Source: Meconema thalassinum | Taxonomy: Eukaryota > Arthropoda > Insecta > Orthoptera > Tettigoniidae | Assembly (NCBI GenBank): GCA_946902985.2 | Contig: OX336388.2 | Span: forward strand, 1,704,535,978-1,704,599,977 | DNA: 64,000 bases | Direction: 5' to 3' | Part shown: one piece after another, positions 1 to 9,570 of the stretch | How the letters are laid out: each line of letters opens with the position of its first letter | Numbering within the stretch: the first letter of the stretch is position 1 | Made by a program: the position numbers and the translations under genes | The notes under the pieces: model-generated | Told to the model about the DNA's origin: nothing | The model's database searches: none | Seen by the model: the letters and a program-made list of their open reading frames with translations, nothing else

Positions 1-812
1 TATTCTGTTATAGCTGAAGAAGAACAACAGCTATTGTCCAAAACATTTAGCCTACTGTACCGAGTTTATTATAAATATTTTGGTGTGCTTGACAGGGTGA
101 AGATTTTTTTATAATATATTTAATTTCAAAGTCAGGAAGGTTCCATTGTGCATCAATATGCTGTTTAACATATATAGGTCTTTGTATTGTTAGATAGTAT
201 GAGGAAAGAACACTTGTGATTCTTCTTCCTCTTCTTACCATTCCCTCAATTCGAGAAATTGTGATCTTGGAGAATATGTCTTTGTATCCATTTCCATTCA
301 TTGCAGTCTTCTGCCAAATGGGTCGCATGTATGAGGGATATCTTGGTTGTTTATTATATCCAATCTGTCCAATTTGTAAAAGCTCATTCACACTCCCTTT
401 CCAAGCATTCCCTAAACTTATGTGATTTTCTAGACTTTGTCTCATCATCTTACAGGATATGTCTGAAGAGCTGAAGAATACTTTGCTGACAGACTGCTGA
501 TAACTTTATACTGATGTTCAACTTCTTGAGAATGGACTGATTGGTACAAAATGCTGTCATTCTTCTCCAACACATCTCAAACAAGTTAATCTTTTTCAAA
601 AATACAGCTCACACATCTCTCATCCAATGGGAAAAACAAAGTTTTATATTTTTTATTCTCCTAGCTATTCAGACTAGTCACAAAAATTGAGCAAACCACA
701 CCCACAATATCCTATAAGTCTATTAAGGTTTCGCCAATGGAGGGACCATGAATGCTTGTCATCAGCAGTGTCTGTAACTAATGACTTTGTGGAATAGGCC
801 TCTTCAGTTGAT
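1..812. other. AT-rich intronic sequence, no recognised element
   Basis: This stretch precedes the Penelope-like insertion. It holds one minus-strand open frame of 133 codons (448-47) that I do not recognise: it has no clear domain, is basic, and contains no repeats. In AT-rich intronic DNA a frame of this length can occur by chance or be a remnant of an old mobile element. I see no splice-site pair that would make it a Lar exon. Confidence 0.3.
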
Positions 813-824
813 ATATTGTTTCAG
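813..824 (+). repeat. Target-site duplication, left (Penelope-like element)
   Basis: ATATTGTTTCAG here is repeated exactly at 5396-5407 on the other side of the composite Penelope-like element. A variable-length duplication of this kind is usual for Penelope-like insertions. Confidence 0.8.
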
Positions 825-969
825 CATTGTGGTGTTTGAAGCCATATTTTCAGTGTTGCCTTAGTAAACAAGAGTTTAGTGCTTTTCAGTCGGTCAACAC
901 GAATGTACCCAAAAGAGATGGGTTATGCCCTAATCCTGAAATAAATTACATGAGATTAATAAAACACTA

Positions 970-1010
970 GGATGACCAGTTTCGATCGTCAAGCGATCAT
1001 CATCAGATCC
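970..1010 (-). ncRNA. Hammerhead-ribozyme motif, minus-strand Penelope end
   Basis: Read on the minus strand, this mirrors 5255-5295: helix I GGAT/ATCC, core CTGATGA, helix II GATCG/CGATC, then GAAA, a two-base-pair helix III with a TG loop, and the GTC cleavage triplet. This is the type I layout with minimal helix III known from Penelope-like elements. One T lies between the CTGATGA core and helix II and is not in the textbook consensus. Activity is not shown by sequence alone. Confidence 0.7.
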
Positions 1011-1669
1011 ATTACACTTAGGCTACAAAATCTATGTTTGAAATACAGGTGAAAATATTTACAATATGTGCAATTATTTAGTTGCAGTATTGGTACTGCA
1101 ACTGTCAGTGTATGCTAAATGCAGTATATATGTTAGGTGAAATGCTAAATGGTGATAGCTATCCGTAGATTGTACTTTAGAGAGATTATATGGTTGTAAA
1201 CTATGGTTAAACTATAAAATTTTAGGCTAACTACTTATCTGATTGTCTTCCGTATAACAGCTACTCGCAGTTTTCGTGCTCGCTGGAACTCACTATGCGG
1301 TAGACTGCGGTGGTTATCTTAACGACTGGTTTTTCCCTGCTTTCTCCCCCCTGCTCCTACGTGCTGTGGGGAGTGATAGCGATGTGTTTATGTGAGGTGT
1401 TGCCAACCTAGATAAGATGTATGTTATTGAATGAGGTGGGTCTACAATTATTAAAGACCGTGGATTAGCCCTCGCCACGCGTGGAGCATAACCCATTCGA
1501 ACTAAGCGTTGACGGTCTTATGAGGACGTCCCGGCACCTTTAACACTGCCACGAATATGGGCCTTGGTTTATTGCAGAAGAAAAGTACATCGTACACCTG
1601 ATCCAGATAACATTTACCTATTAATAACCCCCTAATTTCCCCCCTTTTTTATCTAGCTTGGCTGTGTCG

Positions 1670-2655
1670 CTAAATTGTGTTTTGTTTCCGACAGGGTGTG
1701 TTTTTTAGTAGCGTGAAGAGGGGTGAGCTCTCCATGAACGTGTGTTCATTTAGATTGTTGGGATTGTTTCGTTTGGCTAGGTGTATCTCGATTGCTTCCT
1801 TTATGTCAAGAGCTCTGCCTTTCGATTCGTGATGGATTATTTTAAGGTCCGACTCTATGTTGGTAAAGCTGTGCCCTGCGTCACACATATGTTCGCACAC
1901 GGCTGAATGTGTTCCGTATCTTATCGCATTCCTATGTTCATTATAACGTGTGTCTACTCGCCTTCCACTCTGCCCGATGTAATTAGCTTGACAATCTGTG
2001 TCTTGGCACGTTATAGAATATACCCCTGACCTTGAATATGGGTCACGTTTATTTAGATTACTATTTAGGAGGTGCCTAGCGGTTGTGTTTTTCGTCGTGA
2101 AAGCTATCTTTAAGCCTTGCTTTTTGAATAGGTTAGTGATTTTATATGTATTCGCATTCACATAGTTGAAACGCGCAAATTTTTTCTCATTATTGTCCGG
2201 TTTGGGAATCGTTTTATCATTATTTTTATGTTTGGCTATAATTTGATTTATTTTGCTTGGCGAGAAGTTGTTTTCCTTTGCTATTTGCATAATAGTTCTT
2301 ATTTCCTTATTATAGTTGTCTTTTGACATGGGTATGTTTAAAGCTCTGTGCACCATTGAATTGAAACCCGCTAGTTTGTGCGTACTGGGGTGATTAGACT
2401 GATTGTCGATTGCATGCGAGGTTTGTGTTGCTTTCCGGAATATGGAATATGAAAGGTCGTTGTCTTTACGTTCAATAGTTATATCGAGATAATTTATTTT
2501 CCGGTCTATTTCGGATTCCTTAGTGAATTTGATAGAGTGGTGAAGGCTATTAATGGATTGGAGAATTGTTTCTTCGCTTGTTAGTTCAGTATCGTAGATG
2601 CAAATTACATCATCTACGTATCTTTTCCATATTACTATTCCCTTTGTTGAAGTTG
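1670..2655 (-). pseudogene. Penelope-like RT/GIY-YIG, C-terminal half (inverted partial copy)
   Basis: This minus-strand frame encodes the same protein as the C-terminal half of the plus-strand copy. It begins just before the reverse-transcriptase YVDD motif (the residues STKGIVIWKRYVDD are shared) and runs through the GIY-YIG endonuclease domain to the same stop. The visible differences are a few substitutions, for example A for V before KHKNN, L for I after KKQG, and A for E after NEHRN. The fingers and palm N-terminal to YVDD are absent, so no active polymerase can be made from it. The few residues upstream in the open frame come from the (GTT)n junction, not from the element. It is a 5'-truncated partner copy made in the same insertion event. 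Confidence 0.85.
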
Positions 2656-2670
2656 TTGTTGTTGTTGTTA

Positions 2671-4593
2671 GACAAAGGTTTGAAATACAACTGCACAGAC
2701 GCACACTCGAACCACAATATAAAACAGTTAATCACAGATATTGAGATAGCCAGTCACAAGCTCCCAGCAGAAGACAGGGAATTAACCAAAAATCTCGCCA
2801 CCAACGAAGCAAAAAAAATCCTCAAACGAGAGGGCGATAGCAATAACATTCAAAACAACAAACAACTCAAAGAAATAAAGTCGTTGAAACAAAAAATAAA
2901 AGAACATGACTTAATCATCACAAAAGCAGATAAGGGAAACACTACAGTAATTTTGAACAAAACAGAATACATTGAAAAAACAGTCGAATTCCTAAACAAC
3001 AACGAAATCAAGGAATTAACAAAAGACCCCACCAACAAATTCCAAAAACAAATAAAAAGTGCGCTAAAAGAAATAGAATACATACTGACCAAAGCCGAAA
3101 AATCAAAACTAATAAACATGAACCCGAAAATACCGTCATTGAGGGGACAACCAAAAATACACAAAAAGGAATGCCCAATGAGACCAATAGTCAATTGTAG
3201 GAATGCCCCTAATTACAAAATCAGCAAAGAGTTACTAAAAATCTTAAAATGCCATCTTTCCAACGACAAAAACAACTCTGTAAAGAACACAACAGAACTA
3301 GTAACAGCATTGAACACCCTACAAATGAAACCTAGCTTCAGGCTAGTATCCTTCGACGTAACTAACATGTACACCAATATTCCGATTAATGAAGCAATCA
3401 ACACTATCGAAAACAACTTAAAATCCAACAATTCGGTAAAAGAAATTGAAGAGATTGTGAGATTACTGAGGGTCGTTCTCACCCAAAACGTGTTTCAATT
3501 CGACAATAAAATATACACACAGAGAGAAGGCCTAGCAATGGGATCGCCACTAAGTGGGTTAATCGCTGACATCTTCATCAATGCACTAGAAAATGCGTTC
3601 TTAGAAAAGACTTCAACAAAGGGAATAGTAATATGGAAAAGATACGTAGATGATGTAATTTGCATCTACGATACTGAACTAACAAGCGAAGAAACAATTC
3701 TCCAATCCATTAATAGCCTTCACCACTCTATCAAATTCACTAAGGAATCCGAAATAGACCGGAAAATAAATTATCTCGATATAACTATTGAACGTAAAGA
3801 CAACGACCTTTCATATTCCATATTCCGGAAAGCAACACAAACCTCGCATGCAATCGACAATCAGTCTAATCACCCCAGTACGCACAAACTAGCGGGTTTC
3901 AATTCAATGGTGCACAGAGCTTTAAACATACCCATGTCAAAAGACAACTATAATAAGGAAATAAGAACTATTATGCAAATAGCAAAGGAAAACAACTTCT
4001 CGCCAAGCAAAATAAATCAAATTATAGTCAAACATAAAAATAATGATAAAACGATTCCCAAACCGGACAATAATGAGAAAAAATTTGCGCGTTTCAACTA
4101 TGTGAATGCGAATACATATAAAATCACTAACCTATTCAAAAAGCAAGGCATAAAGATAGCTTTCACGACGAAAAACACAACCGCTAGGCACCTCCTAAAT
4201 AGTAATCTAAATAAACGTGACCCATATTCAAGGTCAGGGGTATATTCTATAACGTGCCAAGACACCGATTGTCAAGCTAATTACATCGGGCAGAGTGGAA
4301 GGCGAGTAGACACACGTTATAATGAACATAGGAATGAGATAAGATACGGAACACATTCAGCCGTGTGCGAACATATGTGTGACGCAGGGCACAGCTTTAC
4401 CAACATAGAGTCGGACCTTAAAATAATCCATCACGAATCGAAAGGCAGAGCTCTTGACATAAAGGAAGCAATCGAGATACACCTAGCCAAACGAAACAAT
4501 CCCAACAATCTAAATGAACACACGTTCATGGAGAGCTCACCCCTCTTCACGCTACTAAAAAACACACCCTGTCGGAAACAAAACACAATTTAG
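2671..4593 (+). CDS. Penelope-like reverse transcriptase with GIY-YIG endonuclease (5'-truncated)
   Basis: About 640 codons of Penelope-like protein. The order is an N-terminal region starting DKGLKYN, the telomerase-related RT core with FDVTNMYTNIP (near 3353-3385), GLAMGSPLSG (near 3529-3560) and the catalytic YVDD (3643-3654), then a C-terminal GIY-YIG nuclease whose YSITC and NYIGQSGRR motifs fall near 4240-4310, with a Cys/His group around them. This enzyme would copy element RNA and nick the target. The open frame extends upstream to 2566, but those codons come from the reverse-oriented copy and a low-complexity junction, so I start at the first Penelope-like codon. There is no natural start: the 5' part of the element is missing. 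I see no internal stop or frameshift. The length is somewhat short of the 750-850 residues usual for the family. Confidence 0.88.
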   Translation, partial: DKGLKYNCTDAHSNHNIKQLITDIEIASHKLPAEDRELTKNLATNEAKKILKREGDSNNIQNNKQLKEIKSLKQKIKEHDLIITKADKGNTTVILNKTEYIEKTVEFLNNNEIKELTKDPTNKFQKQIKSALKEIEYILTKAEKSKLINMNPKIPSLRGQPKIHKKECPMRPIVNCRNAPNYKISKELLKILKCHLSNDKNNSVKNTTELVTALNTLQMKPSFRLVSFDVTNMYTNIPINEAINTIENNLKSNNSVKEIEEIVRLLRVVLTQNVFQFDNKIYTQREGLAMGSPLSGLIADIFINALENAFLEKTSTKGIVIWKRYVDDVICIYDTELTSEETILQSINSLHHSIKFTKESEIDRKINYLDITIERKDNDLSYSIFRKATQTSHAIDNQSNHPSTHKLAGFNSMVHRALNIPMSKDNYNKEIRTIMQIAKENNFSPSKINQIIVKHKNNDKTIPKPDNNEKKFARFNYVNANTYKITNLFKKQGIKIAFTTKNTTARHLLNSNLNKRDPYSRSGVYSITCQDTDCQANYIGQSGRRVDTRYNEHRNEIRYGTHSAVCEHMCDAGHSFTNIESDLKIIHHESKGRALDIKEAIEIHLAKRNNPNNLNEHTFMESSPLFTLLKNTPCRKQNTI

Positions 4594-5254
4594 CGACACA
4601 GCCAAGCTAGATAAAAAAAAGGGGGGAAATTAGGGGGTTATTAATAGGTAAATGTTATCTGGATCAGGTGTACGATGTACTTTTCTTCTGCAATAAACCA
4701 AGGTCCATATTCGTGGCAGTATTAAAGGTGCCGGGACGTCCTCATAAGACCGTCAACGCTTAGTTCGAATGGGTTATGCTCCACGCGTGGCGAGGGCTAA
4801 TCCACGGTCTTTAATAATTGTAGACCCACCTCATTCAATAACATACATCTTATCTAGGTTGGCAACACCTCACATAAACACATCGCTATCACTCCCCACA
4901 GCACGTAGGAGCAGGGGGGAGAAAGCAGGGAAAAACCAGTCGTTAAGATAACCACCGCAGTCTACCGCATAGTGAGTTCCAGCGAGCACGAAAACTGCGA
5001 GTAGCTGTTATACGGAAGACAATCAGATAAGTAGTTAGCCTAAAATTTTATAGTTTAACCATAGTTTACAACCATATAATCTCTCTAAAGTACAATCTAC
5101 GGATAGCTATCACCATTTAGCATTTCACCTAACATATATACTGCATTTAGCATACACTGACAGTTGCAGTACCAATACTGCAACTAAATAATTGCACATA
5201 TTGTAAATATTTTCACCTGTATTTCAAACATAGATTTTGTAGCCTAAGTGTAAT

Positions 5255-5295
5255 GGATCTGATGATGATCGCTTGACGATCGAAACTGGTCATCC
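5255..5295 (+). ncRNA. Hammerhead-ribozyme motif, plus-strand Penelope end
   Basis: Helix I is GGAT (5255-5258) with ATCC (5292-5295). The core is CTGATGA (5259-5265), helix II is GATCG/CGATC around a CTTGA loop, then GAAA, a short AC/GT helix III with a TG loop, and GTC ending at 5291, the predicted cleavage position. Penelope-like elements carry hammerheads of this minimal type I form in their terminal regions. An extra T at 5266 precedes helix II. It lies 100 bp from the outer end of the element and is mirrored at 970-1010. Confidence 0.72.
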
Positions 5296-5395
5296 TAGTG
5301 TTTTATTAATCTCATGTAATTTATTTCAGGATTAGGGCATAATCCATCTCTTTTGGGTACATTCGTGTTGACCGACTGAAAAGCACTAAACTCCC

Positions 5396-5407
5396 ATATT
5401 GTTTCAG
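5396..5407 (+). repeat. Target-site duplication, right (Penelope-like element)
   Basis: Exact 12 bp match to 813-824, directly after the outer end of the plus-strand Penelope copy. Confidence 0.8.
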
Positions 5408-5970
5408 GTTGAAATTACACATGGAAATCAAACCAGCCATGCAGTTTTATCCCGGTGTTTAGAGCATTCAATTTAACTTTAATCTAGGATTTAAACCTAA
5501 CCTTTCTAAACAATAAAACTCCCATTTTAACTTTTAATCATAAAATATATTAAAACTCAGAGACCAACAATAAAATGAAAGCATTTATATTCACTCCTTT
5601 CTTTTTTAGTTTAGTCATGCTATTATATAGATATACTGAATGTTTATGAAAGACTAAAAATTACATTACAAGGCCAAAAATATCTGAAGATATAGCCTAC
5701 AGACTATAATTAGTCAAGAAGTTTTCATCAATCAAAATTATCCCGAACTTCAAGACATTCATATCCAGGAAGCCAACGATACCAAACCATTTTAAGATAC
5801 AAGACTCCTTACCAAACCCACTTCATTCCAAGCAACTTGTACCAATTCATGCAATTTCATCACTGCAGTAGGGCAAACGACCACGGATCATAATCAATCA
5901 TAATTAAAGCAATTTTCCTTTTTCTAAAGGTATTTGTTATGTTTGACATTTCCTGTGTGTAGTTGATCAA
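5408..5970. other. AT-rich intronic sequence
   Basis: No gene, element end or repeat could be recognised between the Penelope-like element and the hairpin at 5971. Confidence 0.4.
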
Positions 5971-6106
5971 TTCAGGAGCTGGGAGGAGAAAGGGCAAACC
6001 TGCAATAAGATAACATACAATATCCACCCTTGAGCAGGGAGGAAAAAGGGCAAATATTGTCTGTAATCTTATTGCAGATTCGGCCTTTCTCCACCCAGCT
6101 CCTGAA
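5971..6106. repeat. Foldback (imperfect palindrome) of about 54 bp arms
   Basis: The left arm starts TTCAGGAGCTGGGAGGAGAA and the right arm, read in reverse complement, starts TTCAGGAGCTGGGTGGAGAA. The arms stay similar through AATAAGAT and ACAATATT. Inside, a second GGGAGGAAAAAGGGCAAAT echoes the arm. This resembles a small foldback or MITE-like insertion. I could not define a target-site duplication. Confidence 0.6.
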
Positions 6107-6480
6107 TTTTACTTTATAATAACAAAATATTGTATAGATAGTATTTTCGTTCATTTTTATTTATTGATTTTCACATCAATGTAATCTCCTGCAACTGCGA
6201 TGTGTCAAGTCAAGTCAGTGAGACAGAGTGAAAAACGAAGTAGGGGTCCATACAATATGTTAATATGTTCAATATTTGGTATTAATCCCTGTTCGGGTTT
6301 GATGATAGACATGACTTGGTATTTCCATCTGGGCGAAGCTGGATACCTCTGCTAATACACAGTACTTAAAATACTTAACCTTTTCCGCTCGTGTGTCGAC
6401 CTGAGGTCGACAGCGTTCACTTAGCGTTATAGCTCATGTGTCGACCCTGAGTCGACACAATGTTTGGCCGCTCGTTTCTA

Positions 6481-7018
6481 GGTTACCTGGCATGTCAGGG
6501 CTTTTGTACTTCCTTTGGTAAGTGCTGGCCCCTTCCAGAAACTGGAAGGAACCAAACGGGAGTGTTTTAGTTTCTCTTTGCTCGGCAAAACTGCTCCGCT
6601 TCCTTGACATGGAAAGCAGTCGCGGTGAAGCAACATGGCGGCGCGGCGCCTCATTTGTAGGTTACCTGGCATGCCAGGGTTTTTGTACTTCGTTTGGTAA
6701 CTGTAGTTCCAGAAACCGAAAGAAACCGAACAGGAGTGCTTTAGTTTCTCTTTGCTCGGCAAGACTGCTCTGTTTCCTTGACATTGAAAGCAGCCGCGGT
6801 AAAACAACATGGCGTTATAGCTCGTGTGTCGACCCTGAGTCGACACATTGTTCGGCCGCTCGTTTCTAGGTTACCTGGCAAGCCGGGTCTTTTGTACTTT
6901 GTTTGGTAACTGCTGGTCCCGGAAATAGAAAGTAACGAAACACGAGTGTTTTGGTTTCTCTTTGCTCGGGAAAACTGCTCCGTTTCCTTGAAATGAAGAG
7001 CAGTCGCGGTGAAGCAAC
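6481..7018 (+). repeat. Three tandem repeats of about 150-209 bp
   Basis: Units begin with GGTTACCTGGCA at 6481, 6660 and 6869. Each continues with a TTTTGTACTT-TTGGTAA block, a TAGTTTCTCTTTGCTCGG-like block and a TCGCGGTGAAGCAACATG-like end. A CGACACA palindromic block precedes units one and three. The third unit runs straight into the ATG at 7019, so the repeats occupy the place of a promoter and 5' leader. Confidence 0.75.
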
Positions 7019-7207
7019 ATGACGGCGCACAGTCTGACTGAAGCTGAGATCCGGGCGTCTATTTCGGCTGATTTTGATGATAGTGACCATAAGAGCGATG
7101 CAATTTTTGAATCTGGCGATGAAAATGATATATCCGTGAGTGATTCAAGTGACAATATTGATATCAGCATCGCAAGAAATCATGGAGGAGGCGATAACAT
7201 TATGTGA
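7019..7207 (+). CDS. Short acidic ORF, possible piggyBac transposase N-terminus
   Basis: This 62-codon frame starts with the ATG that ends the third tandem repeat. The protein is rich in Asp, Glu and Ser (SADFDDSDHKSD, FESGDEND, VSDSSDN) and has no catalytic motif. piggyBac transposases usually begin with an acidic, disordered N-terminal segment of this sort, which fits its position in a TTAA-flanked element. It stops before any DDE or ring-finger region would begin. It could equally be a meaningless remnant. There is no sign of an intron border. Confidence 0.35.
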   Translation: MTAHSLTEAEIRASISADFDDSDHKSDAIFESGDENDISVSDSSDNIDISIARNHGGGDNIM

Positions 7208-7516
7208 AGCACTCAGGGTCAATCCAAGCATTTGCTTTGAACGCTTCCACACACTCAATACATACCGTAAAGAAAGTTAAAAACATTATTTTGTGTCATG
7301 TAAATGCCATACTTTCATTAATTTTGTACTTCCTTCCTGTATATATTGTTACAACCAGTACTTAATACCAGGTTTTAAAATATGAAGAATGCTGACAGAA
7401 ATAAATACGAGTTGGGAGAAACCGGGACTTGCAATAATTCGAGTGGAAAGGGTTTAGTACTTATAAATACTAGTTCCAAGCTTGCTGTTCTATATGGTTC
7501 TTAATCTTGTGATTTA

Positions 7517-7876
7517 GCGGCTTTGGTGGCATAGTTGGTTGCATGCTGAGCTTCTATGCCCAAGATCGCGGGTTCCACCCGAGCTGAAGTCAGCGGATTT
7601 TTCAAGAGCGTTAAATATCCCTCAGTATGCCTTCCTTCGGAGGGAGAGTAAAGTCGGCGGGCCCATGTCATAGATTTACGGCATGTAAAAGAACCTTCCA
7701 CTAACTACAATTGTGTGAAGCTAACTTTGTAGGTTAGATTTGATTAACGCTCTATTACGTTGCAACTGTCGCCGCCAGGTGCCGGTTGCGGTGGCATCTA
7801 GTAGCCAAGTTCACAGCTAGGTATCGTTGATGGTAGCATTTGGTAGCAAAAGTAGGAACTACTTGAAATTGATCGT
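7517..7876 (+). mobile_element. tRNA-derived SINE (family A)
   Basis: The head looks like a tRNA: an A-box-like GGCATAGTTGG, then a B-box-like GGGTTCCACCC about 45 bp later. The body contains CCTTCCTTCGGAGGGAG and a TCATAGATTTACGGCATG segment, all shared with 49507-49902. It ends GTAGGAACTACTTGAAATTG. The preceding TATATGGTTCTTAATCTTGTGATTT sort of flank recurs, slightly changed, at 7877-7905. Confidence 0.75.
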
Positions 7877-7905
7877 CTATATGGTTTTTAATTTTGTGAT
7901 TTAGC

Positions 7906-7967
7906 GGTTTTGGTGGCGTAGTTGGTTGCATGCTGAGCTTCTATGCCCAAGATAGCGGGTTCAAATA
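7906..7967 (+). mobile_element. SINE family A, head only (tandem partial copy)
   Basis: The first 60 bp of the same SINE recur after a repeat of its upstream flank, giving a tandem arrangement. The copy breaks off right after the B box, where the next repeat begins at 7968. Confidence 0.65.
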
Positions 7968-8104
7968 ATTACAGATAACACACACTAATACAGCCATCAC
8001 AATTAACACCAGATATCAGAGATTCTACACACACCCAAAGTGCATAGGGGCTAAATGACCACATTGTCGCAGCCCATAAACTGAGGAACCAACCAATCTT
8101 GTGA
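7968..8104 (-). repeat. Interspersed repeat shared with 58628-58765
   Basis: Its reverse complement matches 58628-58765: GATTGGTTGGTTCCT, a GGGGCTGCGACAA block, GGTGTTAATTGTGATGGCTG and the end TGTGTGTTATCTGTAATT. It is a short SINE-like family of unknown origin. Confidence 0.7.
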
Positions 8105-8617
8105 TCATAGCCAGGCAACCTCCTTATTACATGGAAATCAAATCACTGGAAGTGAGATTTTATTTTGAAAATCTCACATGAACTGTACTTCCTTGGTGAG
8201 GGGCAAGAGTCTAGAGTCTAGACTACTGCACCACTAAGGCCTTGCATATACTAAACTCCTAATCCATAATTATGGCTCATTGAAGAATTTTATTTTGAGT
8301 TCATCATTAGTGAACATATCTCAGTGTACATAAATTTAATTTTGATTGTTGAAATTAACAATTTAAATATTTGGTGTGAACAATTTTGTCATTTAGTGAC
8401 CCCTGATGAAAGGAGTTGAATAAAGATTCCCCCTCCCTTCTCTGTCATACTTTATTGTGATTAAACTCATTCCCAAATAATCTGGGTGACATAGTGAGAG
8501 GGCAAAGCCTCAGGGGCTTGTGCCTACCCAAGCCCATCTGGTGTCGACATCTTTGAAAGCAGACCAGATAAGAAGGAGGTAGAGGCAATGTCAGACTCAA
8601 CTCAGACCCTGTGTTCA

Positions 8618-8622
8618 CTATA

Positions 8623-8661
<39 letters not shown>
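8618..8661 (+). repeat. (ATA)n microsatellite
   Basis: Uninterrupted AAT/ATA triplets lead straight into a GGCCTCGGGTGCCGGG segment that resembles the end of a SINE-like repeat running to about 8760. Confidence 0.85.
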
Positions 8662-8662
<1 letters not shown>

Positions 8663-8756
8663 TCATATGGCCTCGGGTGCCGGGTGCAAGCTTTGTTATT
8701 TGACACCCAAAGGGTAGCTTGCATGTCGAATTTCGTTGTTCCTTGACTATGAACGT

Positions 8757-8795
8757 CAAGGAGGTTAGATGTTAGATATCTAACCTCCTTGAACA
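8757..8795. repeat. Short palindrome, 14 bp arms
   Basis: CAAGGAGGTTAGAT and ATCTAACCTCCTTG flank a 7 bp spacer. This is a perfect hairpin of unknown origin. Confidence 0.7.
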
Positions 8796-8893
8796 CTATA
8801 GCGCTTTCTAGTAGAGAAATGAGGAACTTTGTGTTACAAGAAGTATAACACAATTTTCACTTGCCAAATCAATACTTTACTTTACTAAAAATA

Positions 8894-8946
8894 CTATAGG
8901 TACATGTTTCGGAAACTTGATATGTTTCCTTCTTCAGCCCATATGT
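8894..8946 (-). ncRNA. Hammerhead-like motif (retroelement end fragment)
   Basis: On the minus strand: a helix I of about six pairs (TATGGG with CCTATA, including one G-U), core CTGAAGA, helix II GGAAAC/GTTTCC, then GAAA, a tiny helix III and a GTA triplet. One extra A sits before helix II, the counterpart of the extra T in the Penelope copy at 5266. No RT sequence adjoins, so this is probably a solitary end of another Penelope-like family. Confidence 0.5.
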
Positions 8947-8949
8947 TGG

Positions 8950-9361
8950 TGTGCGGTTTATAAGAACTTTGTGTTGGTGGAAACTCCCGAGATTAATTTT
9001 GCCATTATGAACTCGGCCTACTGAATTCAAATGGGTTCTTTGACATGCCAACATCCTCCAAATTGATATGATCTTCCCAGTAAAGCAATTTTCTGGATTC
9101 ATTAAGGAAATGGAATGCAGTTAATGCAAGCCCAGATGCTTAAAACTGCCTCTCCAAAGCCTGGAATTTTTCAAACATTTTTAGCACAATACTTACATTT
9201 CGAGAGGTATTTACATTAAACTAAATATACGGTATTATAAAATCTTCCACTACTAGAAAGATTAACTATTCATCTCATATTGAAAAGACACCAAGTTATG
9301 AAGGTAAGAAACATTCTACAATATGGACATAGAAACTCCACTTACCTCATTTATCTAAGCA
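8950..9361. other. Intronic sequence, nothing recognised
   Basis: No coding potential or element end was recognised between the hammerhead-like fragment and the Copia element. Confidence 0.4.
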
Positions 9362-9366
9362 AGCAA

Positions 9367-9555
9367 TGTGAGTATGCATTCACAAATTTCTCATAGTGTA
9401 CTTCTTTTGTTTCTTTGTGTACTTGTCAAATGTCATTGTTGAATATACGTTACTGCTTCCGGTTGTGACCAAATATGGATGTTGGTGTTGTTTCTTCTCC
9501 CATCAATATAGAATTAAGGACTGTTATTAAACACTTTTGCTAATTATTTATGACA
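9367..9555 (+). repeat. 5' LTR of the Copia element
   Basis: 189 bp, TG...CA borders, about 85-90 percent similar by eye to the 3' LTR. The divergence implies an old insertion. Confidence 0.88.
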
Positions 9556-9570
9556 GGTTATGGACCCAGA
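9556..9570 (+). promoter_or_regulatory. Probable primer-binding site
   Basis: GGTTATGGACCCAGA directly follows the 5' LTR. Copia-type elements prime from an internal initiator tRNA-Met sequence with a similar GGTTATGGGCCCA motif; here one base differs. Confidence 0.6.

Larger units (their letters stand above)
825..5395. mobile_element. Head-to-head composite Penelope-like retroelement
   Basis: Two copies of the 3' part of one Penelope-like element lie back to back with their 3' ends facing outward. The minus copy runs from about 2655 down to about 887; the plus copy runs from 2671 to 5395, and its 3' half mirrors the minus copy with only a few substitutions. The copies meet at a (GTT)n run near 2652-2670. 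The whole unit is flanked by one 12 bp direct repeat, ATATTGTTTCAG, at 813-824 and 5396-5407, so it inserted once as a composite. About 60 bp at 825-886 occurs only on the left, and resembles the start of the short copy at 39927. Penelope-like elements are known for inverted and tandem partial copies. The near identity of the arms points to a recent insertion. Confidence 0.9.
6379..7452 (+). mobile_element. piggyBac-like non-autonomous element (inferred)
   Basis: The left end reads TTAA (6375-6378) followed by CCTTTTCCGCTCG. The right end reads CGAGTGGAAAGGG followed by TTTA (7453-7456), the mirror image with about three mismatches. A TTAA target and C-rich terminal repeats suggest piggyBac. 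The left subterminal region carries a GTCGACC/GGTCGAC palindrome. The interior has three tandem repeats and one short acidic ORF instead of a full transposase of about 600 residues, so this would be an internal deletion derivative. The right TTAA is mutated, so the call rests on moderate evidence. Confidence 0.55.

Noticed and set aside
1314..1496. 60-codon frame present identically at 1496-1314 (minus) and 4769-4951 (plus) as a possible small gene
   Set aside because: It is the same stretch of the Penelope-like 3' region seen in both inverted arms. Identity comes from the recent duplication, not from selection on a protein.
2566..2670. N-terminal extension of the Penelope-like protein to 2566
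   Set aside because: These codons come from the reverse complement of the other arm and a (GTT)n junction, and give a low-complexity Leu run.
2850..3482. Minus-strand frames opposite the Penelope-like RT
   Set aside because: They are antisense shadows of the RT coding sequence and have no domain.
7517..7600. A functional tRNA gene
   Set aside because: A- and B-box-like segments are present but no cloverleaf can be closed and a SINE body follows; the same holds for the heads at 12290, 35788, 48386 and 49507.
8445..8853. Minus-strand frames with poly-Leu or poly-Ile
   Set aside because: The runs are translations of the (ATA)n microsatellite.
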